Source: Alistipes sp. (GTDB lineage: Bacteria > Bacteroidota > Bacteroidia > Bacteroidales > Rikenellaceae). From it: DNA of 64,000 nucleotides. Of this stretch, positions 9,205 to 18,937 are shown piece after piece (the stretch's first letter is position 1; every line of letters begins with the position of its first letter). Location: contig JAFVRN010000038.1 of the NCBI GenBank assembly GCA_017504265.1, positions 101,630 to 165,629 on the forward strand, read 5' to 3'. Below the pieces are notes generated by a model. The model saw only the letters and a program-made list of their open reading frames with translations, was not told the origin of the DNA and ran no database searches. The position numbers and the translations under genes were made by a program.

Positions 9205-9771
9205 ATGCCTATGAAACGAACTATATCTTTTATCGCCATTTGTGCTATGCTTATATCACTTGCCATAGCTTATAGCAGCGAAGCCCAGAGTGACACGAAG
9301 CAAAAGAGCGATGCTCAACGTACGGCACAGCATGAGGCACGTCAGCAGAAACGCGCCGAGCGTCTTGCTGCCTATCAGCGTCACATCGATTCGCTTGTAT
9401 TATCGCACAACTTCAAGTTTATGCCACAGACAATGCAACAGCTTCCTGCCGGCATAATGCGCAATCTCACCAATCCCAACTATGAGGTTACGGTATGGAG
9501 CGATGCCGTAGATGTATGTATTCCATTCCTAAAAGGGTATACACCACCCTACTACCCCGTAGTATTTAACTATGTGCTACCCTCGGTACAGAACTACTAT
9601 GCCGAGCAGACCAACGACGGTTGGAATGTAACATTCAAGAGTACTATGTTTTCGGCTACGGACTATACTTTCAACTTCGAGATATACTCCCACTATGGCG
9701 GTGCTATGCTTACCATATCGTCACCCTTCTACAATAGCGTGCAGTACACCGGAAATATCATAGGAATATGA
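9205..9771 (+). CDS. DUF4251 family periplasmic protein
   Basis: This 188-aa protein starts MPMKRTISF (an alternative ATG lies two codons later) and has a signal peptide to about residue 27. A lysine/arginine/glutamine-rich linker follows, and then a compact beta-rich domain with the DUF4251 pattern (HNFKFMPQTMQ near the start, YEVTVWSDAVDVCIPFLKG in the middle). These proteins are widespread in Bacteroidota and have no known function. It is monocistronic, with hairpins on both sides. Confidence 0.75.
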   Translation: MPMKRTISFIAICAMLISLAIAYSSEAQSDTKQKSDAQRTAQHEARQQKRAERLAAYQRHIDSLVLSHNFKFMPQTMQQLPAGIMRNLTNPNYEVTVWSDAVDVCIPFLKGYTPPYYPVVFNYVLPSVQNYYAEQTNDGWNVTFKSTMFSATDYTFNFEIYSHYGGAMLTISSPFYNSVQYTGNIIGI

Positions 9772-9808
9772 TCATAGATAAACTACATAGATGGTTCAAG
9801 ATAATATA

Positions 9809-9848
9809 ACGAAACAGCATAGACACAAATCTATGCTGTTTCGTTTTA
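9809..9848. terminator. Bidirectional terminator between DUF4251 gene and uvrA
   Basis: A perfect 14-bp stem (ACGAAACAGCATAG pairing with 9831-9844) flanks an 8-base loop. T-runs follow on the + side, and A-runs on the other side serve the converging uvrA transcript. Confidence 0.8.
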
Positions 9849-12656
9849 GACTTTCAGATACTCGCCTGTATAGCTGCGTTCACAACGACTGATATCCTCC
9901 GGCGTGCCTTCGGCAACAAGCATACCGCCATCCCTACCGCCCTCAGGGCCCATATCTATAATCCAGTCGGCAACACGGATAACATCCAGGTTATGCTCGA
10001 TAACGATAGCCGTATTACCACAATCTACAAGACGGTTGATGACATCGAGGAGCTGACGTATATCCTCGAAATGCAGACCCGTAGTAGGCTCATCAAGGAT
10101 ATATAGCGTACGTCCCGTATCGCGTTTGGCAAGCTCGGTGGCAAGCTTAATACGCTGCGACTCACCACCCGAGAGTGTTGTACATGGCTGACCGAGGGTC
10201 AGGTAACCAAGGCCTACCTCTTGTATGGCTCGCAGCTTTTGGTATATCGCAGGGATATTTTCGAAGAACTCAACAGCCATATTGATAGTCATATTGAGAA
10301 CATCGTTTATACTCTTTCCCTTATACTTAACTTCCAGCGTCTCGCGGTTATATCGATGACCACCGCAAGCACGGCACTTGACATACACATCCGGAAGAAA
10401 GTTCATCTCGATAGTCTGCTGTCCTGCACCACGACACTCCTCACATCTGCCACCCTTGACATTAAACGAGAAACGTCCCGCCTTAAAGCCTCGTATCTGA
10501 GCATCGGGTGTCTGCTCAAAGAGTTTGCGTATATCGGCAAAGACATTGGAGTAGGTAGCAGGATTACTTCGTGGTGTGCGGCCAATAGGTGACTGATCCA
10601 CGACAACGAGTTTATCAATATTGTCCAAGCCCTCGATACTGTCGTAGGGCAGCGGCTGGTCATAGGAGCGATATAGATGCTTCGATATTATTGGTCGTAG
10701 CGTACCATTAATGAGCGACGACTTACCCGAGCCCGACACACCTGTAACACAGACAAACTTGCCAAGAGGTATGCTCACATCGACATTTTTGAGGTTATTG
10801 CCTCGTGCGCCACGTAGCACAATACTTTGGCCATTACCCTCACGTAGAGCCACACTGCGCTCTATACGTCGGCGACCCGTGAGATAGTCTGCCGTAATAG
10901 AGCCACTATTCAATATATCCTCGAAGCTACCCGATGCCACTATATATCCGCCACGACGGCCTGCAAGAGGACCTACATCGATGATATGGTCGGCAGAACG
11001 CATCATATCCTCGTCGTGTTCTACAACAATAACCGAGTTACCTGCATCACGCAGATTTTTAAGGCTGTTAATCAGGCGGCGATTATCTCTTTGGTGAAGT
11101 CCTATACTTGGCTCATCGAGGATATATAGTACATTAACCAGCTTAGAGCCGATCTGTGTCGCAAGGCGTATGCGCTGTGCCTCGCCACCCGATATTGTTC
11201 GCGATGCTCGTGATAGCGACAAGTAACCCAATCCCACATCAACAAGAAAACCCAAACGTTCACGTATCTCCTTGATAATATCTCGGGCAATAGTCTGCTC
11301 CTTATCGCTTAGGTACTCCTCGATATGTGACATCCACTCCGAAAACTCAACAATAGACATTGCCGACACCTCGGCAATATTTAATCCTCCTATGCGGAAC
11401 TGCAACGACTCGGGACGCAGACGACAACCGCCACACGCAGGACACGTCTGCATCACAAGGAACTGTTCTCGCCACTTTTGTCCGCGCTTCGAATCCTCGT
11501 CTATGTTGCGCATTATCCACTCCGATAATCCTGCCCACTGCGTCAGTTGATTTCCGCCATACGACGAGAACTCCGAGAGGTTGATTGTCAGAGGCTCCGA
11601 ATCGCCATATAGTATAGCATTCATACCCTCCTGCGATATTGACGAAATAGGATCGTCGAGAGTAAAGTCGTAACGGTGTCCCAACATCTCCAACATAGCA
11701 AAGAGCATATTGTTATGACGCTTGCCAAAGGGTTCAACACCACCCTCGGCCAGCGACTTAGAGCTATCGGGAACTATTTTCTTTATATCGAATACTGCTC
11801 TTTCGCCTAAGCCATTGCACTCGGGGCACGCACCCTTAGGCGAGTTAAACGAGAAGGTATGTGGTGCAGGCTCCTCAAAAGCCTCACCCGTCGTCGGACA
11901 CATAAGGTGGCGTGAATAATAGCGCAATCCCTCTGTACCATAATCATATAGCATCATAGTGCCCTTACCCTGTCGCATCGTTTCGCGCATCGATGTCATC
12001 ATTCGCTCACGATGCTCCTCGCCAATAACCAAGCGATCGATGACCATATCGATAGTATGTATCTTATACCTATCGAGCTTCATACCTGCCGAGAACTCTT
12101 TAATCTCGCCATCGATACGGGCGTATATATAGCCCTTACGTGACATCGTTTCAAAGAGCTCCCTATAATGGCCCTTACGACCCTTGACCACTGGTGCAAG
12201 GAAGGCCACACGACGACCAGAGAAGCCTGCAATCATAAGGTCGCATATCTGCTCATCGCCATAACGCACCATCTCCTCATTAGTCACCGGCGAATAGGCT
12301 CGCGATGCACGTGCATAGAGCAGACGTAAAAAGTCGTTAATCTCGGTTACCGTACCAACCGTAGAGCGCGGATTCTTATTCGTCGTCTTCTGTTCGATAG
12401 CCACAACAGGACTAAGTCCCGTAATGCGATCCACATCGGGACGTTCCATATTTCCGACAAACTGACGTGCATAGGCCGATAGCGTCTCCATATAGCGACG
12501 CTGACCCTCGGCATAGATGGTATCAAAGGCCAATGACGACTTACCCGAGCCCGAAAGTCCGGTGATCACGACAAGCGCATCACGAGGTATCGTAACATCT
12601 ATATTTTTGAGGTTATGAACTCGTGCGCCTGTAACCTCTATCTGCTTTTTTGCCAT
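9846..12656 (-). CDS. uvrA: Excinuclease ABC subunit UvrA
   Basis: This 936-aa damage-recognition ATPase belongs to nucleotide excision repair and loads UvrB on DNA. The start is the ATG at 12656 ([20 protein letters not shown]), 4 bases past the stop of the TSUP gene; the frame is open further upstream but that part is not UvrA-like. The first Walker A is GLSGSGKSS at residues 33-41 and the second is GVSGSGKSS. Two LSGGE-type signatures, zinc-finger CxxC pairs ([14 protein letters not shown]...CRACGG) and Walker B ILDEP motifs are all present. It is the last gene of the cvfB operon. uvrC is in the same window, but uvrB is not. Confidence 0.97.
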   Translation of the reverse strand: MAKKQIEVTGARVHNLKNIDVTIPRDALVVITGLSGSGKSSLAFDTIYAEGQRRYMETLSAYARQFVGNMERPDVDRITGLSPVVAIEQKTTNKNPRSTVGTVTEINDFLRLLYARASRAYSPVTNEEMVRYGDEQICDLMIAGFSGRRVAFLAPVVKGRKGHYRELFETMSRKGYIYARIDGEIKEFSAGMKLDRYKIHTIDMVIDRLVIGEEHRERMMTSMRETMRQGKGTMMLYDYGTEGLRYYSRHLMCPTTGEAFEEPAPHTFSFNSPKGACPECNGLGERAVFDIKKIVPDSSKSLAEGGVEPFGKRHNNMLFAMLEMLGHRYDFTLDDPISSISQEGMNAILYGDSEPLTINLSEFSSYGGNQLTQWAGLSEWIMRNIDEDSKRGQKWREQFLVMQTCPACGGCRLRPESLQFRIGGLNIAEVSAMSIVEFSEWMSHIEEYLSDKEQTIARDIIKEIRERLGFLVDVGLGYLSLSRASRTISGGEAQRIRLATQIGSKLVNVLYILDEPSIGLHQRDNRRLINSLKNLRDAGNSVIVVEHDEDMMRSADHIIDVGPLAGRRGGYIVASGSFEDILNSGSITADYLTGRRRIERSVALREGNGQSIVLRGARGNNLKNVDVSIPLGKFVCVTGVSGSGKSSLINGTLRPIISKHLYRSYDQPLPYDSIEGLDNIDKLVVVDQSPIGRTPRSNPATYSNVFADIRKLFEQTPDAQIRGFKAGRFSFNVKGGRCEECRGAGQQTIEMNFLPDVYVKCRACGGHRYNRETLEVKYKGKSINDVLNMTINMAVEFFENIPAIYQKLRAIQEVGLGYLTLGQPCTTLSGGESQRIKLATELAKRDTGRTLYILDEPTTGLHFEDIRQLLDVINRLVDCGNTAIVIEHNLDVIRVADWIIDMGPEGGRDGGMLVAEGTPEDISRCERSYTGEYLKV

Positions 12657-12660
12657 AGGG

Positions 12661-13437
12661 TTACAACATTTGCGACAATAGCGACTGTAACGATATCCAG
12701 CCCATAAGATCAATAAAGAAGACCACGATAATAAACAGGGTGAACCATCGCACAAACTTAACACCCCAATTCATCGCCCAGTGTGAAGCAACGATAGCTC
12801 CCAGAATATTTCCCAGACCGTGTATCAAGCCCGACATCCACATCACCTGATCGTTGTAGATGAATACCGCGAGGGCAAAAGGTGTCGATAAGAATATAAC
12901 AAAACCTTTAATCACGTTGGCCGTAACTATATCGAGGTTCATCGTGGAGAGTGTAATAGCCAAAATAAGGAAACCTAAACCTATGTAAATGTATCCTCCA
13001 TAGAAGCCAATGATAAAGAACCAGATATAGTGCCACCAATGTATGACCAAACTATGGCCGCCCGTAACACTCTTCTTATCCTTACCCATGAGCAGGTAAA
13101 TAAGAATTATGGCCAACACAGCACTCAGACATATCTTAAATATCGTCTCGCTAACCTCCGTAGCCACCATAGCTCCGATGATATTACCGAATATGGCAGG
13201 GATTGAGAGTAGCAGACCACTTTTAAGATGCAACATACCCTTGCGCAGGAAAGCCACCGTTGCTGATAGGTTTTGAAGCAGGACAGCTATACGATTTGTA
13301 CCGTTGGCTATACCTATCGGCATACCCATAGCCATGAACAGTGACATGGTAATGACCGAGCCACCACCACCCAGCGTATTTATAATGCCGACTAAAATGC
13401 CGGAGACTAACAACAATACAATCTCATTTACACCCAT
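12661..13437 (-). CDS. TSUP (TauE/SafE) family permease
   Basis: This 258-aa inner-membrane protein has about eight hydrophobic segments. It opens with GILVGIINTLGGGGSVITM, the glycine-rich TSUP signature, and repeats a related pattern mid-protein (IGFYGGYIYIGLGF). TSUP members export or import sulfite, sulfoacetate or other small organosulfur anions; the substrate here is unknown. It lies in the cvfB-uvrA operon, 9 bases after the amidase and 4 bases before uvrA. Confidence 0.85.
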   Translation of the reverse strand: MGVNEIVLLLVSGILVGIINTLGGGGSVITMSLFMAMGMPIGIANGTNRIAVLLQNLSATVAFLRKGMLHLKSGLLLSIPAIFGNIIGAMVATEVSETIFKICLSAVLAIILIYLLMGKDKKSVTGGHSLVIHWWHYIWFFIIGFYGGYIYIGLGFLILAITLSTMNLDIVTANVIKGFVIFLSTPFALAVFIYNDQVMWMSGLIHGLGNILGAIVASHWAMNWGVKFVRWFTLFIIVVFFIDLMGWISLQSLLSQML

Positions 13438-13446
13438 ATATTAGCT

Positions 13447-14202
13447 CTATTTTATTTCAAAGTTATCCGCATCACGCCAAGCAGCAAAACGATCTCTAAA
13501 CGACCTCAATGCATCCACATCCAACTCCACTACCTCAACCGCCTCACTATCAGCCATATCAACCATATCTCTGCCATAGAAGTCCACGACCGCGGAGTCA
13601 CCCGCATAGGTCAAGTTTGGTTCTTGGCCGATGCGATTGACACCTACCACATAGGCCTGGTTCTCAATAGCTCTGGCTCGCAATAGCGTTCTCCACACAT
13701 CACGACGAGCCTGTGGCCAAAGTGCCGAATATATCACCACATCGTAGTCGCCACGATAACGACTCCACACCGGAAAACGCAAATCGTAGCATATTCCGAG
13801 CAGATAGCGTATGCCGCGCCACTCGGCTATCGTACGCCTATCGCCCGCCGTAAAATATCTATCCTCGCCACCTACCGAGAAGAGGTGTCTTTTATCGTAG
13901 TACTCTACCTCGCCATCAGGCTTAACGAAGTAGGCTCTGTTACGATAGTGTTCGCCATCACGAACAGCCACCGAGCCTACCAAAGCAGCATCCAATTGTG
14001 ATGCCGTGCACTTCATCCACTGCAATGTACGACCATCATCGGCAATAGCAGTAGGATTAGTAGCAAAACCTGTTTGAAACATCTCCGAGAGGACAATAGT
14101 ATCAGCCTTGACCATGGAAAGCATCTGCTCCAAAGCCTTTAAGTTTGCCTCGACATCGCACCATGATATGCTACGTTGCACTATTGCTACCCGATGTTTC
14201 AT
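13447..14202 (-). CDS. Carbon-nitrogen hydrolase, omega-amidase (YafV/Nit2-like)
   Basis: This 251-aa nitrilase-superfamily enzyme has the full Glu-Lys-Cys triad: Glu40 in LSEMFQTG, Lys104 in YDKRHLF and Cys138 in GICYDLRFPVW. The SEMFQTGF and CYDLRFP contexts are those of omega-amidases, which hydrolyse 2-oxoglutaramate or 2-oxosuccinamate left by transaminases. This is metabolite repair in the cytosol, and specificity is inferred from motif similarity. The gene sits in the middle of the operon, 11 bases after the methyltransferase. Confidence 0.87.
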   Translation of the reverse strand: MKHRVAIVQRSISWCDVEANLKALEQMLSMVKADTIVLSEMFQTGFATNPTAIADDGRTLQWMKCTASQLDAALVGSVAVRDGEHYRNRAYFVKPDGEVEYYDKRHLFSVGGEDRYFTAGDRRTIAEWRGIRYLLGICYDLRFPVWSRYRGDYDVVIYSALWPQARRDVWRTLLRARAIENQAYVVGVNRIGQEPNLTYAGDSAVVDFYGRDMVDMADSEAVEVVELDVDALRSFRDRFAAWRDADNFEIK

Positions 14203-14213
14203 ACTCTCTAATA

Positions 14214-14972
14214 CTACTTTTGTGCTATATAGAAGAGGTCGAAGCAGCTGTCGCCAACCTCTCTAATATCATAATCATCCTCACGTATACCCTCCGTAAG
14301 CTCCCTATTACGACTATGCAGACCCCTACGATTAATACGATTGAGTATATCGTATGGCAACTGTAACAGCCATCGTGGTAACCACCACTGCATTTTCAAT
14401 ATATCAAAGCGCATTATACGTCGCACCGATTCACGATTGCGCTCGTAATATGCCATAACCTTATCATTGCCATGGACACCACGAGCCTCAACCGATGCAA
14501 AATCAGAAAGCAATGCTTTCAGCTCATCCGATGTATACTCCCTAACATGCCAGGGATTACGTGTAAGCGACATAGGTCGGTTGGGTGTAGTAACAATAAA
14601 CCTACCACCTCTTTTGAGTACTCTGTATACTTCACGAACAAACTCTTTATCCCTCTTGATATGCTCGATAACCTGAAACGATACTACGTAATCGAACGTC
14701 TGGTCATCGAATGGCAGCGGCGGCACCTTAGCTTCTCGAAATTCCACACCACGAGGCAGCTTATTTACCTTAGGACTGCGATGCTTATCGAGTGTCGTAA
14801 AACGAGTTGTATGAGGAGCTATAATCTCTATGCCATACCCCGTCCCTGTGCCTATTTCAAGTACCTCGCCCCCAACAAGCTCTGCGGCTGCCATATATGC
14901 AAGCCTCGAACGTCGGTATACGAAGTTGTCGGTTACATCTTGTGATACTCTCTCAGCAGTCTTCAGTGCCAT
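14214..14972 (-). CDS. Class I SAM-dependent methyltransferase
   Basis: This is a 252-aa Methyltransf_11-type protein. Motif I is VLEIGTGTGYGIEI (about residues 38-51), the acidic loop is TTLDKHR, and the post-I/motif II region is FDYVVSFQVIEHI. A RGGRFIVTTPNRPMS strand and the HVREYTSDEL stretch resemble quinone or lipid methyltransferases. The substrate is unknown. Co-transcription with cvfB upstream (8-base gap) and the amidase downstream gives no clear clue. Confidence 0.8.
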   Translation of the reverse strand: MALKTAERVSQDVTDNFVYRRSRLAYMAAAELVGGEVLEIGTGTGYGIEIIAPHTTRFTTLDKHRSPKVNKLPRGVEFREAKVPPLPFDDQTFDYVVSFQVIEHIKRDKEFVREVYRVLKRGGRFIVTTPNRPMSLTRNPWHVREYTSDELKALLSDFASVEARGVHGNDKVMAYYERNRESVRRIMRFDILKMQWWLPRWLLQLPYDILNRINRRGLHSRNRELTEGIREDDYDIREVGDSCFDLFYIAQK

Positions 14973-14980
14973 ATCTACTC

Positions 14981-15817
14981 CTACTTTATACGCTCTATGC
15001 CATTATCCGTCTGACGCACCTTGCCCTGCTTGAGCAACATGCCGAGAGACCTCTTAAAGACCTTCTTGCTCATACCTATCACGCGAGCCACCTCCTGCGG
15101 ATCACTCTTATCGTTGATAGGTAGCACACCACCGTGATCGGTCAGCATCTTTTCGAGCTTAACAACAGATGTCTCGACTTCGGCCAGACCTGTCTGCTGC
15201 AAGCTTACATCAATACGCATATCCTCGGTAATCTTACGCACCCAACCACGATGCTTCTCACCAACACGCACCGGGCTGAATATCTGATTTTTATAAATCA
15301 TGGCCCAATGGCGATTGTTGATTACGACACGATAGCCGATGGGGGTCTCAAATGCCACAACAAGCGACACCTCATCCCCTACCTTAACCGTAAGAGGATC
15401 TTCGTTATATATGAATGGCTTAATCTTATTGGTGGCGACACAACGACCCGTCATCTCGTCTATATACATATAGACAACTGTCTTCTGTCCGGCAACAACA
15501 CCTCCCTGCTGATTACGATTAGGCAAGAACAGTTGCTTACCAGATAATCCCCAATCGAGGAATGCACCATGGATACTCTTATCCACGACTTTCAGTGCGG
15601 CTACCTCGCCAGCCTTGATAAGTGGCGTTTCGGTAGAGGCCACAAGACGATCCTCGGAGTCGTGGTATACAAAGACCTCGACCTCGTCACCAACCTTCAT
15701 ATCAAGACGAGTGAAACGGTTTGGGAGAAGCACCTCTGCCCCCTCTTCATCGCTAAGATATAGACCAAAATCCGATATTCGGGACACACGCAGTGTCTGT
15801 ATTTCGCCAGTTCTCAT
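14981..15817 (-). CDS. cvfB: CvfB-family S1 RNA-binding protein
   Basis: This 278-aa protein is built from S1-like barrels. The first begins LRVSRISDFGLYLS, later ones include VVDKSIHGAFLDWGLSGKQLFLP and RGWVRKITEDMRIDVSLQ. A winged-helix tail (DPQEVARVIGMSKKVFKRSLGMLLKQG) ends it. That order matches CvfB/YitL, a conserved virulence and translation-associated RNA binder. It is the promoter-proximal gene of a five-gene operon ending in uvrA. Confidence 0.87.
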   Translation of the reverse strand: MRTGEIQTLRVSRISDFGLYLSDEEGAEVLLPNRFTRLDMKVGDEVEVFVYHDSEDRLVASTETPLIKAGEVAALKVVDKSIHGAFLDWGLSGKQLFLPNRNQQGGVVAGQKTVVYMYIDEMTGRCVATNKIKPFIYNEDPLTVKVGDEVSLVVAFETPIGYRVVINNRHWAMIYKNQIFSPVRVGEKHRGWVRKITEDMRIDVSLQQTGLAEVETSVVKLEKMLTDHGGVLPINDKSDPQEVARVIGMSKKVFKRSLGMLLKQGKVRQTDNGIERIK

Positions 15818-15841
15818 ATTTCAACATAATTTATAAGTGCG

Positions 15842-15871
15842 TAAAGATACAAAAAAAGTATCAACGACAAA
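15842..15871 (-). promoter_or_regulatory. Promoter of the cvfB-uvrA operon
   Basis: On the minus strand TTTG (15871-15868), an 18-base spacer, then TATCTTTA (15849-15842), one base off the -7 consensus. The start codon follows about 25 bases later. Confidence 0.45.
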
Positions 15872-15912
15872 AGAGAATATGGCAAAATAGGGCCTATTAT
15901 TCCAAATTGTGG

Positions 15913-17088
15913 CTATAATAGCTCCAAAACGCAGTATATCAGATAGCCGAAATAGTTACCCACGGCATATCCCGCAAGGCCATTTGTAATACCGACTACG
16001 ATGACATCCCTATTCTTCATCGCTGCGGCAATCATTGGCACACATACAGGAGAGTTGATAAGTGTATTGGATGTAATGACAGCCGTATCGGCATCGACAC
16101 GACATAGACGTGCAAATATAATTGTGATAAATAACGAGCCAAATACTATTATCGTCTGGAAAATAAGCACATAGATACTCTGTTGCCAATCGATGGATGA
16201 AAGGTCTGCCATCGTAGCCATCACCAGACAGAAGATGTATATAAGATACATACCGGCATCGTAGCTTTTATCCCATCGACGCACCTCGGGTGTGATGGTT
16301 GCGAGCAACGATAGTGTCGTGATAGATAGTATCAAAGCCACCATAGATATACCATCCTCACCGCCAACCTTCATAGCTATAAGTAGCGACACACCCATTA
16401 TTGCAATAGAAGCTATCGTTATCTTCAACAACTGCCATAGCGATGAGCGTTTGGCGAAATCACGATAAGGATTATCATCTTCGGCAACGATATCCACAAC
16501 CTGCTCGGCGTGACGACGGCCACCGACAATATGACGAGCAAAGCGTACACCGCCACCCATAAGGAACATAAGATAGAAGAACGATACTATAAGATTACAG
16601 GTCGAGAGCATCACAAAGCTCTCGGTTGACAGACCCACCATCTGCTTCACGGCAGCAAGATTGGCAGCTCCGCCCGTATATTGTCCTGCAAGAGCAGCAC
16701 CCATCTTCGAGCCCTCTGCACCTAACCTGCCATCGCAGATGATATAACCCACCACAACTATCAGAGCGACAGCCATAACGCCGGCAATAAAAGCCGACAA
16801 ACTTTGACCCAACGAGAAGCGACGAAAGTTACAACCAAAGAGCATCATTGGAAGTGCCAACGGAACTAACACCTCGGATACACTCTCCTGAAAAGCGAGT
16901 ATCGACACCCGCTCTTCGCCCGATGGAAGGATACCTATATTGGCAACTATAACACCAAGTATATATAACACCAGAACAGGGCCTATCTTACCCAGAAGAT
17001 TCACCTTGCGGCAGACATACAACACAGCTGCCGGAGCAAAAATAAAGAATAGAAGGAGAAGTAATTTTGCAATCATAGCTACATTCAT
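15913..17088 (-). CDS. DUF819 family membrane transporter
   Basis: This 391-aa protein has about ten or more hydrophobic segments and the conserved features of DUF819: the LALPMMLFGCNFRRF segment, GAALAGQYTGGAANLAAVKQMVG and, near the end, SNTLINSPVCVPMIAAAMKNRD. Members are putative anion or keto-acid transporters related to the sodium-dependent carrier folds; the substrate is unknown. It is preceded on its own strand by a TACATTTG -7 box at 17113-17106, so it looks monocistronic. Confidence 0.83.
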   Translation of the reverse strand: MNVAMIAKLLLLLFFIFAPAAVLYVCRKVNLLGKIGPVLVLYILGVIVANIGILPSGEERVSILAFQESVSEVLVPLALPMMLFGCNFRRFSLGQSLSAFIAGVMAVALIVVVGYIICDGRLGAEGSKMGAALAGQYTGGAANLAAVKQMVGLSTESFVMLSTCNLIVSFFYLMFLMGGGVRFARHIVGGRRHAEQVVDIVAEDDNPYRDFAKRSSLWQLLKITIASIAIMGVSLLIAMKVGGEDGISMVALILSITTLSLLATITPEVRRWDKSYDAGMYLIYIFCLVMATMADLSSIDWQQSIYVLIFQTIIVFGSLFITIIFARLCRVDADTAVITSNTLINSPVCVPMIAAAMKNRDVIVVGITNGLAGYAVGNYFGYLIYCVLELL

Positions 17089-17105
17089 TACCTTAATAAT
17101 TGGTA

Positions 17106-17113
17106 CAAATGTA
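17106..17113 (-). promoter_or_regulatory. -7 element of the DUF819 gene
   Basis: TACATTTG on the minus strand, 17 bases before the ATG. No clear -33 element was found. Confidence 0.4.
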
Positions 17114-17237
17114 GCTATAATTTTGCAAAAAGCTCAATATTATCTCGTCTTTTGTTCTTTTACCCCAAGAACCTGTGTTCTCCGTGGCATAGAAAATAGA
17201 GATAATCGTATGTTACACCGTCAGCATTTCATCCGAG

Positions 17238-17906
17238 TTAGATGGCTCGAATATCTGCGCCTCCCGACGAATGAATATTGGTTGTGGCCGATGTCGCCCG
17301 ATACTCTACATCGGCTCCTCCCGAAGCATTTATATCGTATGCAACAGTTGCATATACCTCCAAGTCTGCGCCACCTGATGCTGCTGCCGACACCCTCTCG
17401 GCACGCATATCGCCAAGATCCACATCGGCACCGCCGGATACAGCAACCGTCAAATCGCGGCAGCTGCCACGCAATGACACATCCGCACCACCCGATGCCG
17501 CAATGGTTATATTGCTGTCGAAGTGCAGCTCTTGGCACGCACTTATATCTGAGCCTCCAGATGCCGCAAACGTATTCAAATTATCGGGTGACATACGAAC
17601 CTCTATCTCATCCACCTTGTACGACACTCCGCTACGCAGACCAATATTTAGCGTATCACCCTGCTTCTCTATCTCTACATACTCCATAATATTCTGCGCC
17701 GTGGTGATAAGCAACTCACCTCGCTCAACGCTATCATCGAGGATCAGATCGACACCACTTGCAACACCAACGCCGCATATCTCGGCATCGTAGCTTCGTT
17801 TTTCCGTAACAGATGGTCCCTCACCGACAACCCTATCTCCCATTACAAAAGTAATGCACGATGTTGATAGTGATAGCATACCGATAAAGACAAATAATCT
17901 CTTCAT
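17238..17906 (-). CDS. GIN-domain (DUF2807) lipoprotein with SGGAD repeats
   Basis: This 222-aa lipoprotein has a signal peptide with a lipobox-like STSC (Cys17). A DUF2807 'head GIN' domain follows, including GVGVASGVDLILDD. The second half repeats the turn SGGAD or SGGSD six times at roughly 17-20 residue spacing, typical of a right-handed beta-solenoid. GIN proteins are envelope proteins of unknown role in Bacteroidota. It is the last gene of the YtrA-type ABC operon, 25 bases after the GntR gene, so it may act in the same envelope stress response. Confidence 0.83.
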   Translation of the reverse strand: MKRLFVFIGMLSLSTSCITFVMGDRVVGEGPSVTEKRSYDAEICGVGVASGVDLILDDSVERGELLITTAQNIMEYVEIEKQGDTLNIGLRSGVSYKVDEIEVRMSPDNLNTFAASGGSDISACQELHFDSNITIAASGGADVSLRGSCRDLTVAVSGGADVDLGDMRAERVSAAASGGADLEVYATVAYDINASGGADVEYRATSATTNIHSSGGADIRAI

Positions 17907-17931
17907 AATAAATTGAATATTAAGTTAAGTT

Positions 17932-18267
17932 TTATTTTACATCAATTGTAATATCGAGCAATGCCAATCGCTCTTGGAGCTTAGGCAGCTCTTCTGTCAT
18001 AAACTTCTGTCGTTCCAACTCTTTGATATGGGCTTTGGCTCCCTCCGACACGAAAAAGCCTATACCTCGGCGGTTGAAGATTATACCATCGCTCTCCAAC
18101 CTCTCATAGCTACGCATGACCGTATTGGGATTCACACCGACCTCTGCGGCAAGCTCCCTTACAGAGACTATGCGCTCGGTCTCTATCCACTCTTCGGAGA
18201 GTATGCGCATCGCTATAAGTTCGTATATCTGTCGCCATATTGGCTTATCGTCCGAAAACTGCATCAT
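17932..18267 (-). CDS. GntR-family regulator, YtrA subfamily
   Basis: This 111-aa protein has an N-terminal winged helix-turn-helix (IWRQIYELIAMRILSEEW, then VSVRELAAEVGVNPNTVMRSY and GIIFNRRGIGFFVS). A short C-terminal helical dimerisation tail follows, instead of the FadR or HutC ligand domain; this length and layout define the YtrA subfamily. Such repressors control neighbouring ABC exporters in response to cell-wall-active compounds. The gene lies inside the ABC operon rather than at its head. A palindrome at the operon promoter (20554-20575) is its probable operator, implying autoregulation. Confidence 0.87.
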   Translation of the reverse strand: MMQFSDDKPIWRQIYELIAMRILSEEWIETERIVSVRELAAEVGVNPNTVMRSYERLESDGIIFNRRGIGFFVSEGAKAHIKELERQKFMTEELPKLQERLALLDITIDVK

Positions 18268-18271
18268 AATA

Positions 18272-18937
18272 TTATAATTTTATCTCTCTGTAACGAAGTA
18301 GGAAATATCCCAATACCCAACATACAATGGCAATAATCGCATTAATCCACATTTCCGCCTCGTTGATATGCTCTGATGGGATAAACTTTTCAATGAGTAG
18401 CTCTCCAATCGTCATCAAGCAGAGAGCTATAATATAGTTCATAACAACACGCGCACGAGCTGTAATGTTTACAATAAGTAGCACTGCATGGAGGGCCAAC
18501 AATTCGACAATCGGTCTATAATCGACAAATAGGTCGCCAATATCGAAGGCCTCGGTCGCCGACAGTGGATATATCTGCATAAGAATAGCTACAGCAGGGA
18601 TAAAACATATAGCAAATAGCAGGATCACCATCACCATACTATTAACCATAATGAAGGTATATCGCTCGGCAGACGACAACGGCAGTGTATTCTCCATAAC
18701 AAACGTAGACTTACTACGCATATCTCGCGTCGATATATGAAGAATAAAGAGAATATCAAATAATAGGATAGCATCTGCCATCATTGCTGCCGTCGCAACA
18801 CTGTGCGAAGCGTAGCCAAAGAGCAACGGCACTCCGAATGTACCGAGAATAATGGCATAATAGCTATAACGATTATAGCTGTAATGCTTTATAAAATACC
18901 TCAATACATTGTTAATGTAACTACTCATAACTACCAT
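18272..18937 (-). CDS. ABC exporter membrane subunit (second paralogue)
   Basis: This 221-aa protein has six hydrophobic segments and no other domain. It resembles the preceding gene product in layout (short N-terminal tail, RYxxKHYSYNRYSY-type start, STFVMENTLPLSSAERYTFIMVN segment), so the two probably form a heterodimeric permease. The ATG at 18937 overlaps the upstream stop by 7 bases; an in-frame ATG at 18928 avoids the overlap. The substrate is unknown; YtrA-linked exporters often act in defence against cell-envelope antibiotics. Confidence 0.72.
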   Translation of the reverse strand: MVVMSSYINNVLRYFIKHYSYNRYSYYAIILGTFGVPLLFGYASHSVATAAMMADAILLFDILFILHISTRDMRSKSTFVMENTLPLSSAERYTFIMVNSMVMVILLFAICFIPAVAILMQIYPLSATEAFDIGDLFVDYRPIVELLALHAVLLIVNITARARVVMNYIIALCLMTIGELLIEKFIPSEHINEAEMWINAIIAIVCWVLGYFLLRYREIKL

